A stretch of DNA of 64,000 nt from Stutzerimonas stutzeri (GCF_000935215.1 NZ_JXXD01000015.1:27595-91594); one strand, 5' to 3'; positions 35,101-44,900 are shown, numbered from the stretch's first letter. The notes: a model not told the origin generated them from the letters alone. Translations and numbers: made by a program.

Positions 35101-35952
35101 TCAGCGCAGCAATAGCAGCGGCGTGCGGGTCGTGCGGATCATGCTGGTGGTGGTGCTGCCAACGAAGAACTGGCGAATGCGCGAGTGGCCGTAGGCGCCC
35201 ATCACCAACAGGTCGATGCCATGCTCGGCCTGATAGGCATGCAGGGTCGGCTCGACTTCGCCGGCGCGGATGGCGGTGTGTACCTCGAGACCACCAGCGG
35301 CCAACGCGTCCCGCGCAGCGTTCAGCTGCGTCAGCACCGCGTCGTCTTCGTTGCCGACCATCACCAGATGGATCGGTAGGCCCTTGAACAGCGGGCTGGC
35401 AGCCAGCATCTCGACCCCCTTGAGTGTCGTGGCGCTGCCGTCGAAGGCGAGCATCAGGCTGCGCGGCGGCGTGAACTGACCGACGGTGACCAGAATCGGC
35501 CGATGCATGGTGCGGATGACGTTTTCCAGCTGGCTGCCGATGTGCTGGATGGCATCGCCGCTGTCCTCGCCCTGACGACCGATGACCAGCAGGCGCGTTT
35601 CGTCCTGCAGATCACGCAGGGACTCGACCAGATCACCGTGGCGCTGCCGGCACTCGGGCTGGGCGACGCCGGCGGAGATCGCCCGCTGACGTGCCGAATC
35701 GAGCATCATGCGGCCCTCCTCCAGCGCCAGCTTGGCGCGTTTCTCGTCCAGCGTGGCCAGCTCCTGCAGAAGGAATTCGCGGCTGCCGAGGCCGATGATG
35801 CCGCTCAGATCGCCCGACACCGGATACTGCTGGCGGTCGAGCACATGCAGCAGCGTCAGGGGTGCATCCAGGCGCTTGCTGGCCCAGGCCGAATAGTCGC
35901 AAACCGCCGCTGCCTGCGGTGATCCGTCGATACAAGCCATTACGTGGGTCAT
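35101..35952 (-). CDS. Universal stress protein, tandem Usp domains
   Basis: 283 residues holding two Usp domains. The first starts THVMACIDGSPQAAAVCD; the second ends with the ATP-binding pattern GAYGHSRIRQFFVGST. It lies 14 bp downstream of the SulP transporter gene, same strand, so it is probably co-expressed with it. Cytosolic stress or energy-status protein; target unknown. Confidence 0.93.
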   Translation of the reverse strand: MTHVMACIDGSPQAAAVCDYSAWASKRLDAPLTLLHVLDRQQYPVSGDLSGIIGLGSREFLLQELATLDEKRAKLALEEGRMMLDSARQRAISAGVAQPECRQRHGDLVESLRDLQDETRLLVIGRQGEDSGDAIQHIGSQLENVIRTMHRPILVTVGQFTPPRSLMLAFDGSATTLKGVEMLAASPLFKGLPIHLVMVGNEDDAVLTQLNAARDALAAGGLEVHTAIRAGEVEPTLHAYQAEHGIDLLVMGAYGHSRIRQFFVGSTTTSMIRTTRTPLLLLR

Positions 35953-35966
35953 TGTTGTTCTCCTGG

Positions 35967-37454
35967 TCAGTGGCTCATGAGCTTGTCGATGGCCTCGGGT
36001 TTGTCATGCACACCGAAGCGGTCGACGATGGTGGCGCTGGCTTCGTTCAGGCCCAGCACTTCCACCTCGGTGCCTTCGCGGCGGAACTTGATGACCACTT
36101 TGTCCAGCGCCGCCACAGCGGTGATGTCCCAGAAATGTGCGCGGGACAGATCAACGGTGACCTTGCCGAGCGCTTCCTTGAAATCGAACGCACCGGTGAA
36201 TTTGTCCGATGAGCTGAAGAATACCTGCCCGATCACCTTGTAGGTGCGCTGATTGCCGGCGGTATCCAGCTCCGAACCGATGTGCAGGTAGTGGCCGACC
36301 TTGTTGGCAAAGAACATCGCCGCCAGCAGCACGCCCGCCAGAACACCGTAGGCCAGGTTGTGGGTGAAGACCACCACCACCACGGTGACGACCATGACGA
36401 TGTTGGTGGAAAGCGGATAGCGCTTGAGGTTGCGCAGCGAATCCCAGCTGAAGGTGCCGATCGACACCATGATCATCACCGCCACCAGCGCGGCCATGGG
36501 GATCTGCCCGACCCAGTCACTCAAGAACACCACCATCAGCAGCAGCACCACGCCGGCGATCAGCGTCGACAGCCGGGTACGGCCGCCGGATTTCACGTTG
36601 ATCACCGACTGGCCGATCATCGCGCAGCCGGCCATGCCGCCGAACAGGCCGGAGACGATGTTGGAAACGCCCTGCCCTTTGCATTCGCGGTTCTTGTCGC
36701 TGCCGGTGTCGGTGAGGTCGTCGACGATGGTCGCGGTCATCAGCGACTCCAGCAGGCCAACCACGGCCAGCGCGGCGGAATACGGGAAGATGATCGCCAG
36801 GGTTTCGAAAGTCAGCGGCACTTCCGGCCAGAGAAAGACCGGCAGGGTGTCAGGCAGGTCACCCATGTCGGCGACGGTGCGGATATCCAGGCCGAAATAC
36901 ATGGCCACTGCCGTCATCGAAAGAATGCACACCAGCGGCGAGGGGATGACCTTGCCGAGCTTCGGCACATAGGGGAACAGGTAGATGATGCCGAGGCCCG
37001 CGGCGGTCATGGCGTAGACGTGCCAGGTGACGTTCGTCAGTTCCGGCAGCTGCGCCATGAAGATCAGGATGGCCAGCGCGTTGACGAAGCCGGTAACCAC
37101 CGAACGCGAGACGAAGCGCATCAGCGAACCCAGGCGCAGGTAGCCGGCGCCGATCTGCAACAGGCCGCAGAGCAGTGTCGCCGCCAGCAGGTACTGCAGG
37201 CCGTGCTCACGCACTAGCGTCACCATCAGCAGTGCCATGGCGCCGGTCGCTGCGGAGATCATTCCCGGGCGGCCACCGACGAAGGCGATCACCACGGCGA
37301 TACAGAAGGAGGCGTAGAGGCCGACCCGCGGATCGACCCCGGCGATGATGGAGAAGGCGATGGCTTCGGGAATCAGCGCCAGCGCGACGACGAGGCCGGA
37401 CAGCACATCGCCACGGACGTTGGAGAACCAGTTTTGTTTGATCGTTTGCAGCAT
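35967..37454 (-). CDS. SulP-family anion transporter with STAS domain
   Basis: 495 residues. About 10-12 transmembrane spans with SulP signatures ([32 protein letters not shown]), then a C-terminal cytosolic STAS domain from about 400 ([22 protein letters not shown]). SulP members carry sulfate, bicarbonate or other anions; the substrate is not evident, though a link to bicarbonate is possible. First gene of an operon with the Usp gene. Confidence 0.93.
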   Translation of the reverse strand: MLQTIKQNWFSNVRGDVLSGLVVALALIPEAIAFSIIAGVDPRVGLYASFCIAVVIAFVGGRPGMISAATGAMALLMVTLVREHGLQYLLAATLLCGLLQIGAGYLRLGSLMRFVSRSVVTGFVNALAILIFMAQLPELTNVTWHVYAMTAAGLGIIYLFPYVPKLGKVIPSPLVCILSMTAVAMYFGLDIRTVADMGDLPDTLPVFLWPEVPLTFETLAIIFPYSAALAVVGLLESLMTATIVDDLTDTGSDKNRECKGQGVSNIVSGLFGGMAGCAMIGQSVINVKSGGRTRLSTLIAGVVLLLMVVFLSDWVGQIPMAALVAVMIMVSIGTFSWDSLRNLKRYPLSTNIVMVVTVVVVVFTHNLAYGVLAGVLLAAMFFANKVGHYLHIGSELDTAGNQRTYKVIGQVFFSSSDKFTGAFDFKEALGKVTVDLSRAHFWDITAVAALDKVVIKFRREGTEVEVLGLNEASATIVDRFGVHDKPEAIDKLMSH

Positions 37455-37747
37455 CGGACTATCCAGAGCAAAAGCACCACCATGCAGACCACGGGCGGCC
37501 GGCAGCGATACAAGACGAGATTTTTGGTGTGATTGATTCGGCTGTCAGTCGACGAAACGCACGGACAGCAGCGCACGACCACCCCATGACAGGCAGTCGC
37601 AAAGTGACGCGAGGGGGCGCAGCGCTATGGCGGACTAGGCAGCCAGGTCATGGGCATTACAAGCTCTTCTCTGAGCGACTCGCCGGGCGGATCGCATTCG
37701 GGGGGCGACATTCTAGTCGCATCGCCCCCCGTTTTACGACCGCCAAT
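37455..37747. other. Intergenic region between two leftward genes
   Basis: 293 bp between the HD-GYP and SulP genes, both leftward. It should hold the SulP promoter. No RNA gene or convincing hairpin identified. Confidence 0.4.
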
Positions 37748-38962
37748 CTAGGTCCAGAGCGCATCCAGATTGCTGAAGCCCCAGGCGGCGGGGTCTTCGC
37801 GGCCGACGATGCGGTCGCTGCATTGCGGGCTGGAGAGGTCCAGCTCCACCGGCACGATCGTCGCGCGGGCGCGGGTGGAATAGAACAGTTTCAGGCGCGG
37901 CGCCGTCAGCTGCTGCGCGTTGTGTTCGATGACCACGCCGAGCCGCCCCGACTGCAGCCGTACCAGCGAGCCCAGCGGGTAGATGCCCACCGTGCGCACG
38001 AAAGCATGCAGGATCTGGGTATCGAAGTGCCCCTGCCACTGCGCCATGCGCGCCAGCGAGCCCGAGGCATCCCAGGCGGTTTTGTACGGGCGATCCGAGG
38101 TGATGGCGTCATACACGTCGCAGATCGCGCCCATGCGCGCCAGCCGGCTGATCTGCTCGCCGGCCAGCCGGTGCGGATAGCCGGTGCCGTCCATCTTCTC
38201 GTGATGATGCAGGCAGACGTCCAGCACTGCGTCGGAGATGGCCGTTCCCGCGCCGAGCAGGATCGCGTGACCACGCTCGGGGTGGCTGCGCATGACGGCG
38301 TATTCGTCGTCGCTGAGCTTGCCCGGCTTGTTCAGCACATCCAGCGGCATGGCCATCTTGCCGATGTCGTGCAGCAGCCCGGCAAAGCCGGCTTCCTGGA
38401 CTTCCTGTTCGCTCAGGCCCAACTGCCGGCCCAGCGCGACCATCAGCGCGCAGACCGCCACCGAATGCATGTAGGTGTACTCGTCCTTGGTCTTCAGCCG
38501 CGCCAGGCTGAGCAATGCCGAGCCGTTGCGTGCCAGGGATGCGGAAATCTGCTCGACCAGTGGCAGGCACTGCTGCGGGTCGACGGCCTTGCCCAGGCGC
38601 GCCTCATTGAACAGCGAGGTCACCTGCTGCTTGGAACGCTTGAGCAACTGCGCGGCGCGCTGCATTTCTTCCCGGACGCTGCATTGCTGGGCCGGTGCTG
38701 TGGTCGGTCGAGGCGCAATCGGCATGGCGTCGGAGATAGCCTGTGGGGCCTCGGCAGCCGGCGGCGTTGCCGTTTCGACATCGACGCCCTTGCCGGTATC
38801 GATCCACAGCGCCTTGACGCCGCTACTGCGCAGCGCCTGCAGGTCGGCGGGGTCGGTCAGCAGAAATTTGCTGCGCCAGAAGGAATGATCGAACCAGCTG
38901 CCGTCCAGTGCATGGACGTACATGCCGAAGCGGAGTTGGCTGACAAGGATTTTTCTGAGCAA
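37748..38962 (-). CDS. HD-GYP domain c-di-GMP phosphodiesterase
   Basis: 404 residues. The N-terminal ~100 residues match DUF3391 (LVSQLRFGMYVHALDGSWFDHSFW). The HD-GYP domain has AGLLHDIGKMAMP and the GYP motif HHEKMDGTGYPHRLAGEQ, both complete, so hydrolysis of c-di-GMP is expected. Cytosolic. Divergent from the DctB-like kinase gene. Confidence 0.94.
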   Translation of the reverse strand: MLRKILVSQLRFGMYVHALDGSWFDHSFWRSKFLLTDPADLQALRSSGVKALWIDTGKGVDVETATPPAAEAPQAISDAMPIAPRPTTAPAQQCSVREEMQRAAQLLKRSKQQVTSLFNEARLGKAVDPQQCLPLVEQISASLARNGSALLSLARLKTKDEYTYMHSVAVCALMVALGRQLGLSEQEVQEAGFAGLLHDIGKMAMPLDVLNKPGKLSDDEYAVMRSHPERGHAILLGAGTAISDAVLDVCLHHHEKMDGTGYPHRLAGEQISRLARMGAICDVYDAITSDRPYKTAWDASGSLARMAQWQGHFDTQILHAFVRTVGIYPLGSLVRLQSGRLGVVIEHNAQQLTAPRLKLFYSTRARATIVPVELDLSSPQCSDRIVGREDPAAWGFSNLDALWT

Positions 38963-39163
38963 GGCGGACCTCGACTGGAGCGGCTGGCCGTTCCGTACTA
39001 GCGATCCCTGCTGAAGCTGAAAGTAACTCCCCGCAGTATATCGATGATGTCATTGTGCCTCTATTGGGACAGATCAAGACTTTGGTGCTATCCCGAGGCT
39101 CGGCGATGCGCCACCGCTGCCGACTATCGCTTACCATCGTCGCGTCCTGTCGCGAGCGTCGTC

Positions 39164-40927
39164 ATGCCAGCACTGTCCAACCGCCTGCGGGTAACCCTGA
39201 TCGTTGCGCTGATCCTCATCGGCCTGCTGCTGAGCATGTACTGGGCCGGACGCCTGGCCGAGCAGCGCGCCTGGGCCGAGCGTGCCCAGGAAGCGCAGGG
39301 GCAGCTGGAACTCTATGCCCAGGCGATCCACACCCAGGTCGAACGCTTCCGCTCGGTGCCGGCGCTGCTGGCGCTGGACAGCGACATCCAGGCGCTGCTC
39401 GCCGAACCGGGCAACCGCGCGCTGCGCCGCCAGCTCAACCAGCGCCTGGAACAGCAGAACCACGCAGCCGGCTCCTCGGTGCTGTACCTGCTCGACCGCG
39501 ACGGCGAGACCATCGCCGCCAGCAACTGGCGCGACTGGAGCAGCTTCGTCGGCAACAACTACGCCTTCCGCCCGTATTTCCGCGATGCGGTGAGCAACGA
39601 CAGCGGGCGCTACTTCGCCGTCGGCGTCACCACCGGCATTCCCGGCTACTTCCTCTCCAGCTCGGTGAAGAATGCCGACGGCGAGGTGCTCGGCGTGCTG
39701 GTAGTCAAGCTCGAGCTGGAAGAGATGCAGCGCGATTGGGTCGGCCAACCGGGCATCCTGCTGATCGCCGACTCGCTGGATATCGTCATCCTCACCAACC
39801 GCCCGGCCTGGCGCTTCCGCTATCTGCGCCCGCTGAGCGACGAGGTGCGCAGCCGCCTGATCGATGCCCGGCGCTATGCCGAACAGACGCTGCAGCCGCT
39901 GCCAAGCAGCCGCGTGCAGCAACTCGCCGAGGGCAGCGAGCGACGCCTGGTGGATGGCCCGGACGGCCGCCGCGAATACCTCTGGCAACGCCTGGCGCTG
40001 CCGGAAGACGACTGGACCCTGCACCTGCTGCACGACCCACAGATGGTGGTCGCCAGCGTGCGCAGCTATCGCCTGGCCGCGGCTGGCGTGTGGATGACGC
40101 TGGCCTTTCTGCTGCTCTACCTGGCGCAACGTGGCAAGACCCGCCGCGTCGAACAGCGCAGCCGCAGCGAACTGGAGCGCCTGGTGCACGAGCGTACCCG
40201 CGAGCTGCACACCGCCCAGGACGAGCTGGTGCATGCCGCGCGCATGGCCGCCCTGGGGCAGATGTCCGCTGCCCTCGCCCACGAGATCAACCAGCCGCTG
40301 ACCGCATTGCGCATGCAGCTCGCCAGCCTGCGCCTGCTGCTCGACAGCGGCCGCGACGGCGAGGTGCGCGAAGGCCTCGGGCATGTCGAAGGCCTGCTCG
40401 AACGCATGGCGGCGCTGACCGGCCACCTGAAGACCTTCGCCCGCAAGAGCCCGGCCGGGCTGCGCCAGCGCCTGAGCCTGGCCGAAGTGCTGGAGCAGGC
40501 CCTGCAGCTGCTCTCGCCGCGCATTCGCAGCGAGCAGGTCGAGGTGTTCCGCCAGGTACCGGCCGAGGCCGCGGTCAGCGGCGACGCCATCCGCCTCGAG
40601 CAGGTGCTGATCAATCTGCTGCACAACGCGCTGGATGCCATGGCCGAGCGCCCGCAGCGGCGCCTGCGCATCCTCTGTCAGCTCAACGGTGACCGCTGGC
40701 AGCTCAGCGTGGGCGACAACGGCGGCGGTATTGCCAGCGAGCATCTGGATCAGGTGTTCGAGCCGTTCTTCACCACCAAACCGGTCGGCCAGGGTCTCGG
40801 CCTTGGGCTGGCGGTGTCCTACGGCATCGTCCGTGAGATGGGCGGCACGCTGGAAGTCAGCAACGATGAACAGGGCGCGGTATTCACCCTGACGCTGCCG
40901 GCTGCCGAAGCGCACGCCGCCGAGTAA
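39164..40927 (+). CDS. Sensor histidine kinase, DctB-like
   Basis: 587 residues from ATG 39164. N-terminal transmembrane helix (LIVALILIGLLLSMYWAG), a periplasmic double-Cache-like sensor (about 40-290), a second transmembrane helix near 300, a coiled linker, DHp box MAALGQMSAALAHEINQPLTA (phospho-His in AHEINQP) and ATPase boxes (NLLHNALDAM, VGDNGGGI, GLGLAVSYGIV). DctB kinases sense C4-dicarboxylates. The partner regulator follows 31 bp downstream. No dicarboxylate transporter is nearby, so the ligand is open. Confidence 0.92.
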   Translation: MPALSNRLRVTLIVALILIGLLLSMYWAGRLAEQRAWAERAQEAQGQLELYAQAIHTQVERFRSVPALLALDSDIQALLAEPGNRALRRQLNQRLEQQNHAAGSSVLYLLDRDGETIAASNWRDWSSFVGNNYAFRPYFRDAVSNDSGRYFAVGVTTGIPGYFLSSSVKNADGEVLGVLVVKLELEEMQRDWVGQPGILLIADSLDIVILTNRPAWRFRYLRPLSDEVRSRLIDARRYAEQTLQPLPSSRVQQLAEGSERRLVDGPDGRREYLWQRLALPEDDWTLHLLHDPQMVVASVRSYRLAAAGVWMTLAFLLLYLAQRGKTRRVEQRSRSELERLVHERTRELHTAQDELVHAARMAALGQMSAALAHEINQPLTALRMQLASLRLLLDSGRDGEVREGLGHVEGLLERMAALTGHLKTFARKSPAGLRQRLSLAEVLEQALQLLSPRIRSEQVEVFRQVPAEAAVSGDAIRLEQVLINLLHNALDAMAERPQRRLRILCQLNGDRWQLSVGDNGGGIASEHLDQVFEPFFTTKPVGQGLGLGLAVSYGIVREMGGTLEVSNDEQGAVFTLTLPAAEAHAAE

Positions 40928-40958
40928 ACTGCCGCGACGCGACCGCGAGGAGCAGGCA

Positions 40959-42302
40959 ATGAGCGGGCAGGTAATCTTCATCGACGACGAGGCGGCGATC
41001 CGCCAGGCCGTGCAGCAGTGGCTGGAGCTGTCGGGCTTTCAGGTGCGCACTTTTTCTCGCGCGCGCGAAGCGCTGACGGCGCTTGATCGGGACTTTCCCG
41101 GCGTGCTGATCAGCGACGTACGCATGCCCGATCTCGACGGCCTCGGCCTGCTCGAACAGCTGGTGGCGCTGGACGCCGACCTGCCGGTAATCATGGTCAC
41201 CGGCCACGGCGACGTGCCCATGGCGGTGCAGGCGCTGCGCCAGGGCGCCTACGACTTCATCGAAAAACCCTTCACCCCGGAACGCCTGCTCGACAGCGTG
41301 CGCCGCGCCATGGACAAGCGCCGGCTGGTCTGCGAGAACCGCCAGCTGCGCGAGCAGTTCGCCCGCAAGGGGCGTATCGAATCACAGCTGCTCGGCGTGT
41401 CGCGGGCGATGGTGAACCTGCGCCGGCAGGTGCTGGAGCTGGCCGGCACCGACGTCAATGTGCTGATCCGCGGCGAGACCGGCAGCGGCAAGGAACAGGT
41501 CGCGCGCTGCCTGCATGACTTCAGCCCGCGCGCCGGCGGGCCGTTCGTGGCGCTGAACTGCGCAGCGATCCCGGAGACCATATTCGAAAGCGAGCTGTTT
41601 GGTCACGAGAGCGGCGCCTTCACCGGCGCTCAGGGCAAGCGCATCGGCCGCATCGAACACGCCGCCGGCGGCACGCTGTTCCTCGACGAGATCGAAAGCA
41701 TGCCGTTGGCCCAGCAGGTCAAGCTGCTGCGCGTGCTGCAGGAAAAGACCCTGGAACGGCTGGGCTCGAACCGCAGTATCGAGGTCGACCTGCGGGTGAT
41801 CAGCGCGGCCAAGCCGGACCTGCTGGAAGAGGTGCGCGGCGGGCGCTTCCGCGAGGATTTGCTGTACCGGCTGAACGTCGCCGAACTGCATATCCCGCCA
41901 CTGCGCGAGCGCCGTGAGGACATTCCGCTGCTGTTCGAACACTTCGCCAGCCAGGCCGCCCAGCGCCACGGCCGCGCCGCCCCGCCGGTGACACCCGGCG
42001 AACTGACGCAACTGCTCGCCCACGACTGGCCGGGCAACGTGCGCGAACTGATCAACGCCGCCGAACGCCACGCCCTCGGTCTCAGCGCCCCGGCCCCGGC
42101 GAGCAGCAGCGGCCAGTCGCTGGCCGAGCAGATGGAAGCCTTCGAGGCGCAATGCCTGCACAACGCCCTGCAGCAGTGCAAAGGCAACATCACCGAGGTC
42201 ATGACCCAGCTGCAGCTGCCGCGCCGCACCCTCAACGAGAAGATGCAGCGCCACGGGCTGAGCCGCAGTGATTATTTGCCGGCCGGTAGTGGCGACTCCT
42301 GA
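40959..42302 (+). CDS. Sigma-54-dependent response regulator, DctD-like
   Basis: 447 residues. Receiver domain with IDDEAAIRQ and phospho-Asp in VLISDVRMPD, a sigma-54 AAA+ domain with GETGSGKEQ, the sigma-54-contact loop ESGAFTGAQG and LFLDEIESMP, and a C-terminal Fis-type helix-turn-helix (GNITEVMTQLQLPRRTLNEKM). It activates sigma-54 promoters when phosphorylated by the kinase encoded just upstream. Target genes are not in view. Confidence 0.94.
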   Translation: MSGQVIFIDDEAAIRQAVQQWLELSGFQVRTFSRAREALTALDRDFPGVLISDVRMPDLDGLGLLEQLVALDADLPVIMVTGHGDVPMAVQALRQGAYDFIEKPFTPERLLDSVRRAMDKRRLVCENRQLREQFARKGRIESQLLGVSRAMVNLRRQVLELAGTDVNVLIRGETGSGKEQVARCLHDFSPRAGGPFVALNCAAIPETIFESELFGHESGAFTGAQGKRIGRIEHAAGGTLFLDEIESMPLAQQVKLLRVLQEKTLERLGSNRSIEVDLRVISAAKPDLLEEVRGGRFREDLLYRLNVAELHIPPLRERREDIPLLFEHFASQAAQRHGRAAPPVTPGELTQLLAHDWPGNVRELINAAERHALGLSAPAPASSSGQSLAEQMEAFEAQCLHNALQQCKGNITEVMTQLQLPRRTLNEKMQRHGLSRSDYLPAGSGDS

Positions 42303-42333
42303 TCACGGCGTGCTCGCACCGCCTCACTGCCAG

Positions 42334-42379
42334 CCCCCGTAACGCGGCGCCACCCTACGTCTGAGCGCTCTTACGGGGG
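42334..42379. repeat. Inverted repeat downstream of the dctD-like gene
   Basis: CCCCCGTAA (42334-42342) and TTACGGGGG (42371-42379) flank a 28-base interior containing CCTACGTCTGAGCGCTC. That inner 17-mer recurs at 42496-42512. REP-like palindrome, possibly also a weak terminator. Confidence 0.65.
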
Positions 42380-42478
42380 TACGCAACTCGGAAGCGCGGG
42401 AACCATCTACTTTCAACCCACCAGCGCTCGGCGACGTGGCGTGACGAACGCCAACGAGCACGCTGCCGAAGCGTAATT

Positions 42479-42512
42479 GATGGGCTAAAGCCCATCCTAC
42501 GTCTGAGCGCTC
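42479..42512. repeat. REP-like palindrome GATGGGCTAAAGCCCATC with adjacent 17-mer
   Basis: An 8-bp perfect inverted repeat with 2-base loop, followed by CCTACGTCTGAGCGCTC, the same 17-mer as at 42354-42370. Compact palindromes of this kind in intergenic gaps are typical pseudomonad REP elements. The rest of the 255-bp gap (42303-42557) is unremarkable. Confidence 0.75.
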
Positions 42513-42557
42513 ATGCTCCGCGCGGGAGCACTGCCGCGTGAGCGTGGAACTGTTGGA

Positions 42558-43799
42558 TCAACTGTCCAGCTCATCCAGCCGCTGCTGCAAAAAGCGTCGC
42601 TCCGGTTCCAGTTGCGCCAGTTGCAATGCACGCCGGTAGGCTTCGCGCGCTTCATCCAGGCGCCCGAGACGGCGGCAGAAATCAGCGCGGGCCGAGTGCA
42701 GCAGGTGGTAATCCTGCAGCACACCACGATCGAGCAGCTCATCGGCCAACCTCAGCCCCGTTCCAGGCCCATCGCGCATGGCCACGGCCACCGCGCGGTT
42801 CAGCTCCACCACCGGCGACGGGCTCAACTGCAGCAGCACATCGTAGAGCCGCACGATCTGCGGCCAATCGGTCTGCGCGGCGCTCGGCGCCTCGGCATGC
42901 ACCGCGACGATGGCGGCCTGCAACGAATAGGGGCCGAACGCGCGACTGGTCAACGCCAGCTGCACCAGCTGCGATCCTTCGGCGATCTGCTGGCGGCTCC
43001 ACAGGCTGCGGTCCTGCTCATCCAGCCGCACCAGCTCACCGGTAGCATCGGTACGCGCAGCCCGGCGGGCATCGTGCAGCAGCATCAGCGCCAGCAGCCC
43101 CATCACCTCGGCGTTGGGCAGCAGTTCGAGGAGCAGTCGGCCCAGGCGAATCGCCTCGGCACAGAGGTCGGCGCGGGTCAGCTCGGCGCCGGCCGATGCG
43201 GTGTAGCCCTCGTTGAACACCAGATAGACCACCCGCAGCACGCTCTCCAGCCGCGCCGGCAGCTCGTCGCGCTCGGGCACCCGATACGGCAACCGGGCGT
43301 CACGGATCTTCGCCTTGGCGCGCACGATGCGCTGGGCAATGGTGGCCGGTGGAGCGAGAAAGGCGCGGGCGATCTCCTCGGTGGTCAGGTCGCAGACTTC
43401 ACGCAGGGTCAGCGCCACGCGGCCATCGGCCGGCAGGGCCGGGTGGCAGCAGGTGAAGATCAGCCGCAGACGGTCGTCTTCCATCTCATCGACCTCCACT
43501 GCCTGCGCCGCGTCTTCCAGCTGTTCGGCCAGCAGCCGCAACGAGGCATCGAAACGCGCACGGCGGCGCAGGACATCAATGGCCTTGAAGCGGCCGGCGG
43601 AAACCAGCCAGGCACGCGGATTGTCCGGAATCCCATCGCGCGGCCACTGCTGCAGGGCCGCGGCAAAGGCGTCATGCAAGGCCTCTTCGGCGCGATCGAA
43701 GTCGCCCAGCAGACGGATCAGCGTGGCCAACACGCGCCGCGACTCGCTGCGATAGACCGCCTCGACCCGCGCCGCCGTGAAATGTCCGGTCAGCGGCAT
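42558..43799 (-). CDS. ECF sigma factor with C-terminal TPR-like extension (ECF42 type)
   Basis: 413 residues. Sigma-70 regions 2 and 4 fill the first ~180 residues (VLATLIRLLGDFDRAEEALHDAF; LTLREVCDLTTEEIARAFL). A long C-terminal part has TPR-like helices (VVELNRAVAVAMRDGPGTGL to RAYRRALQLAQLEPERRFL). ECF42 sigma factors have this shape and are encoded next to DGPF/YCII proteins, as here (2 bases away). They have no classical anti-sigma factor; the extension is thought to control activity. Confidence 0.92.
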   Translation of the reverse strand: MPLTGHFTAARVEAVYRSESRRVLATLIRLLGDFDRAEEALHDAFAAALQQWPRDGIPDNPRAWLVSAGRFKAIDVLRRRARFDASLRLLAEQLEDAAQAVEVDEMEDDRLRLIFTCCHPALPADGRVALTLREVCDLTTEEIARAFLAPPATIAQRIVRAKAKIRDARLPYRVPERDELPARLESVLRVVYLVFNEGYTASAGAELTRADLCAEAIRLGRLLLELLPNAEVMGLLALMLLHDARRAARTDATGELVRLDEQDRSLWSRQQIAEGSQLVQLALTSRAFGPYSLQAAIVAVHAEAPSAAQTDWPQIVRLYDVLLQLSPSPVVELNRAVAVAMRDGPGTGLRLADELLDRGVLQDYHLLHSARADFCRRLGRLDEAREAYRRALQLAQLEPERRFLQQRLDELDS

Positions 43800-43801
43800 G
43801 C

Positions 43802-44158
43802 TCAGCGCTGCGGCAGCTGGCGCAACGGCCGGACCTCAACGCAGCCAAGGCTGGCCGGCGGGATCTTCGCCGCGATGGCCTCGGCCTCCAGCTGGTCCGC
43901 CGCCTCGATCAGGTAGAAGCCCGCCAGCTGCTCGCGGGTTTCGGCGAAGGGGCCGTCGACCACCGAGGTGACGCCATCACGCACGCGCACCGTGCGAGCA
44001 GTGCGCACCGACTGCAGCGGTTCGCCGGCGAGCATGTGGCCGCTGGCGCGCAGCTCCTCGCCGCAACTCACGCAACGCGCGACCAGCGCATGCCACTGCT
44101 CGTCGGTCATCGCATCCACACGCTGTTCGTCGTAATAGATCAGGCACAGGTAGTTCAT
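43802..44158 (-). CDS. DGPF/YCII-domain protein
   Basis: 118 residues: MNYLCLIYYDEQRVDAMTDE start, VVDGPFAETREQLAGFYLIEA with the DGPF motif, and CVEVRPL end. Small ferredoxin-fold proteins of this type are the conserved companions of ECF42 sigma factors; their chemistry is unknown. It lies directly upstream of the sigma gene, so both come from one mRNA. The start fits the family exactly. Confidence 0.92.
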   Translation of the reverse strand: MNYLCLIYYDEQRVDAMTDEQWHALVARCVSCGEELRASGHMLAGEPLQSVRTARTVRVRDGVTSVVDGPFAETREQLAGFYLIEAADQLEAEAIAAKIPPASLGCVEVRPLRQLPQR

Positions 44159-44246
44159 GGCGGGGCTCCGTCTGCCGGCAACGCAGCAAAGCTAGCAGCC
44201 ATTGAACGACCTCGCCCGATCGCGCGACGAAGACCGCGGGCCAGCC

Positions 44247-44705
44247 TCAACCGGTCTGTTGCTGCGACGGTGCGTGATCCATGCATACCTGGCCGGTCTG
44301 CATGTCGAAGGGCATCGAAAAGTGCTCGTGGATCACCTTCCACTCACCGTTGCGCCGCGCCCAGACCCGCGTGCCGCGCATCCAGGCCGTTTGCATCTCG
44401 CCTTCGGCATTGGGTCCGCCACAGTGGGTAAGCATGCGGCTGCAGGTCAGCTCCCCACCGACATCCACATGCAGTTCATGAGTCTCGAAGAAACCTTCGC
44501 CCTGGCAGAACTCGAAACAGCGCTGCCAGTGCGCTCGGTATTCCTCAACGCCCTTGAATTGCAGTGCGCCGACCGCATCGAAGGCGACTACGTCGTCGGC
44601 GTACTGCGCCATGATCCGGTCGAGATCCTTGGCCTTGGTGGCTTGTTCGAACGTTTCGTGCAGCTGGCGAATGGCGCTCTCGACCTGGCTGTTCTGGCTA
44701 TTCAT
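44247..44705 (-). CDS. SnoaL/NTF2-like protein (SgcJ/DUF4440 type)
   Basis: 152 residues with the NTF2-like cone-fold pattern (AIRQLHETFEQATKAKDLDRIMAQYADDVVAFDAVG, WARRNGEWKVIHEHFSMPF). AGGAGAAGG precedes the ATG. First gene of the leftward cluster with the DGPF and ECF42 genes, 88 bp upstream of the former, and preceded by an ECF42-type promoter. Small-molecule binding or isomerase-like role possible; unknown. Confidence 0.85.
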   Translation of the reverse strand: MNSQNSQVESAIRQLHETFEQATKAKDLDRIMAQYADDVVAFDAVGALQFKGVEEYRAHWQRCFEFCQGEGFFETHELHVDVGGELTCSRMLTHCGGPNAEGEMQTAWMRGTRVWARRNGEWKVIHEHFSMPFDMQTGQVCMDHAPSQQQTG

Positions 44706-44745
44706 GTCCTTCTCCTCTGATCGGGTGAACGGGGTTCACCAACTA

Positions 44746-44772
44746 GTCGTCCGGCGACTTCCAGAATCGACA
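44746..44772 (-). promoter_or_regulatory. Candidate ECF42 promoter
   Basis: On the minus strand TGTCGA (44772-44767), a 17-base spacer and CGAC (44749-44746) match the ECF42 promoter pattern I recall (TGTCGA at -35, CG[A/T]C at -10). The -10 lies 40 bases before the SnoaL-like gene start, which would make the cluster self-activated. Confidence 0.68.
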
Positions 44773-44870
44773 GACCCAATCAGTTTTTTCTACGCAGGCG
44801 CGGCCCGCATGCCAGACGCCCTGCGCCGGCGGCGCGCGAGCATGCCGCGGCTCCATCGGACGGAATACGG

Positions 44871-44900
44871 TTGCGAATTATTAGCATTGAAATATGATAG
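44871..44900 (+). promoter_or_regulatory. Fur-box-like site before the siderophore receptor gene
   Basis: An AT-rich island in GC-rich DNA (GCGAATTATTAGCATTGAAA, then TATGATAG), 85 bp before the receptor ATG. It resembles Fur operators of the GATAATGATAATCATTATC type only loosely, so this is a moderate call supported mainly by position. Confidence 0.5.

Noticed and set aside
36282..37217. 311-codon rightward reading frame opposite the SulP gene
   Set aside because: Extremely His/Gln/Asp-rich, the reverse image of a membrane protein gene.
39131..40981. 616-codon leftward reading frame opposite the DctB-like kinase gene
   Set aside because: Low-complexity shadow; the kinase frame has DHp and ATPase motifs.
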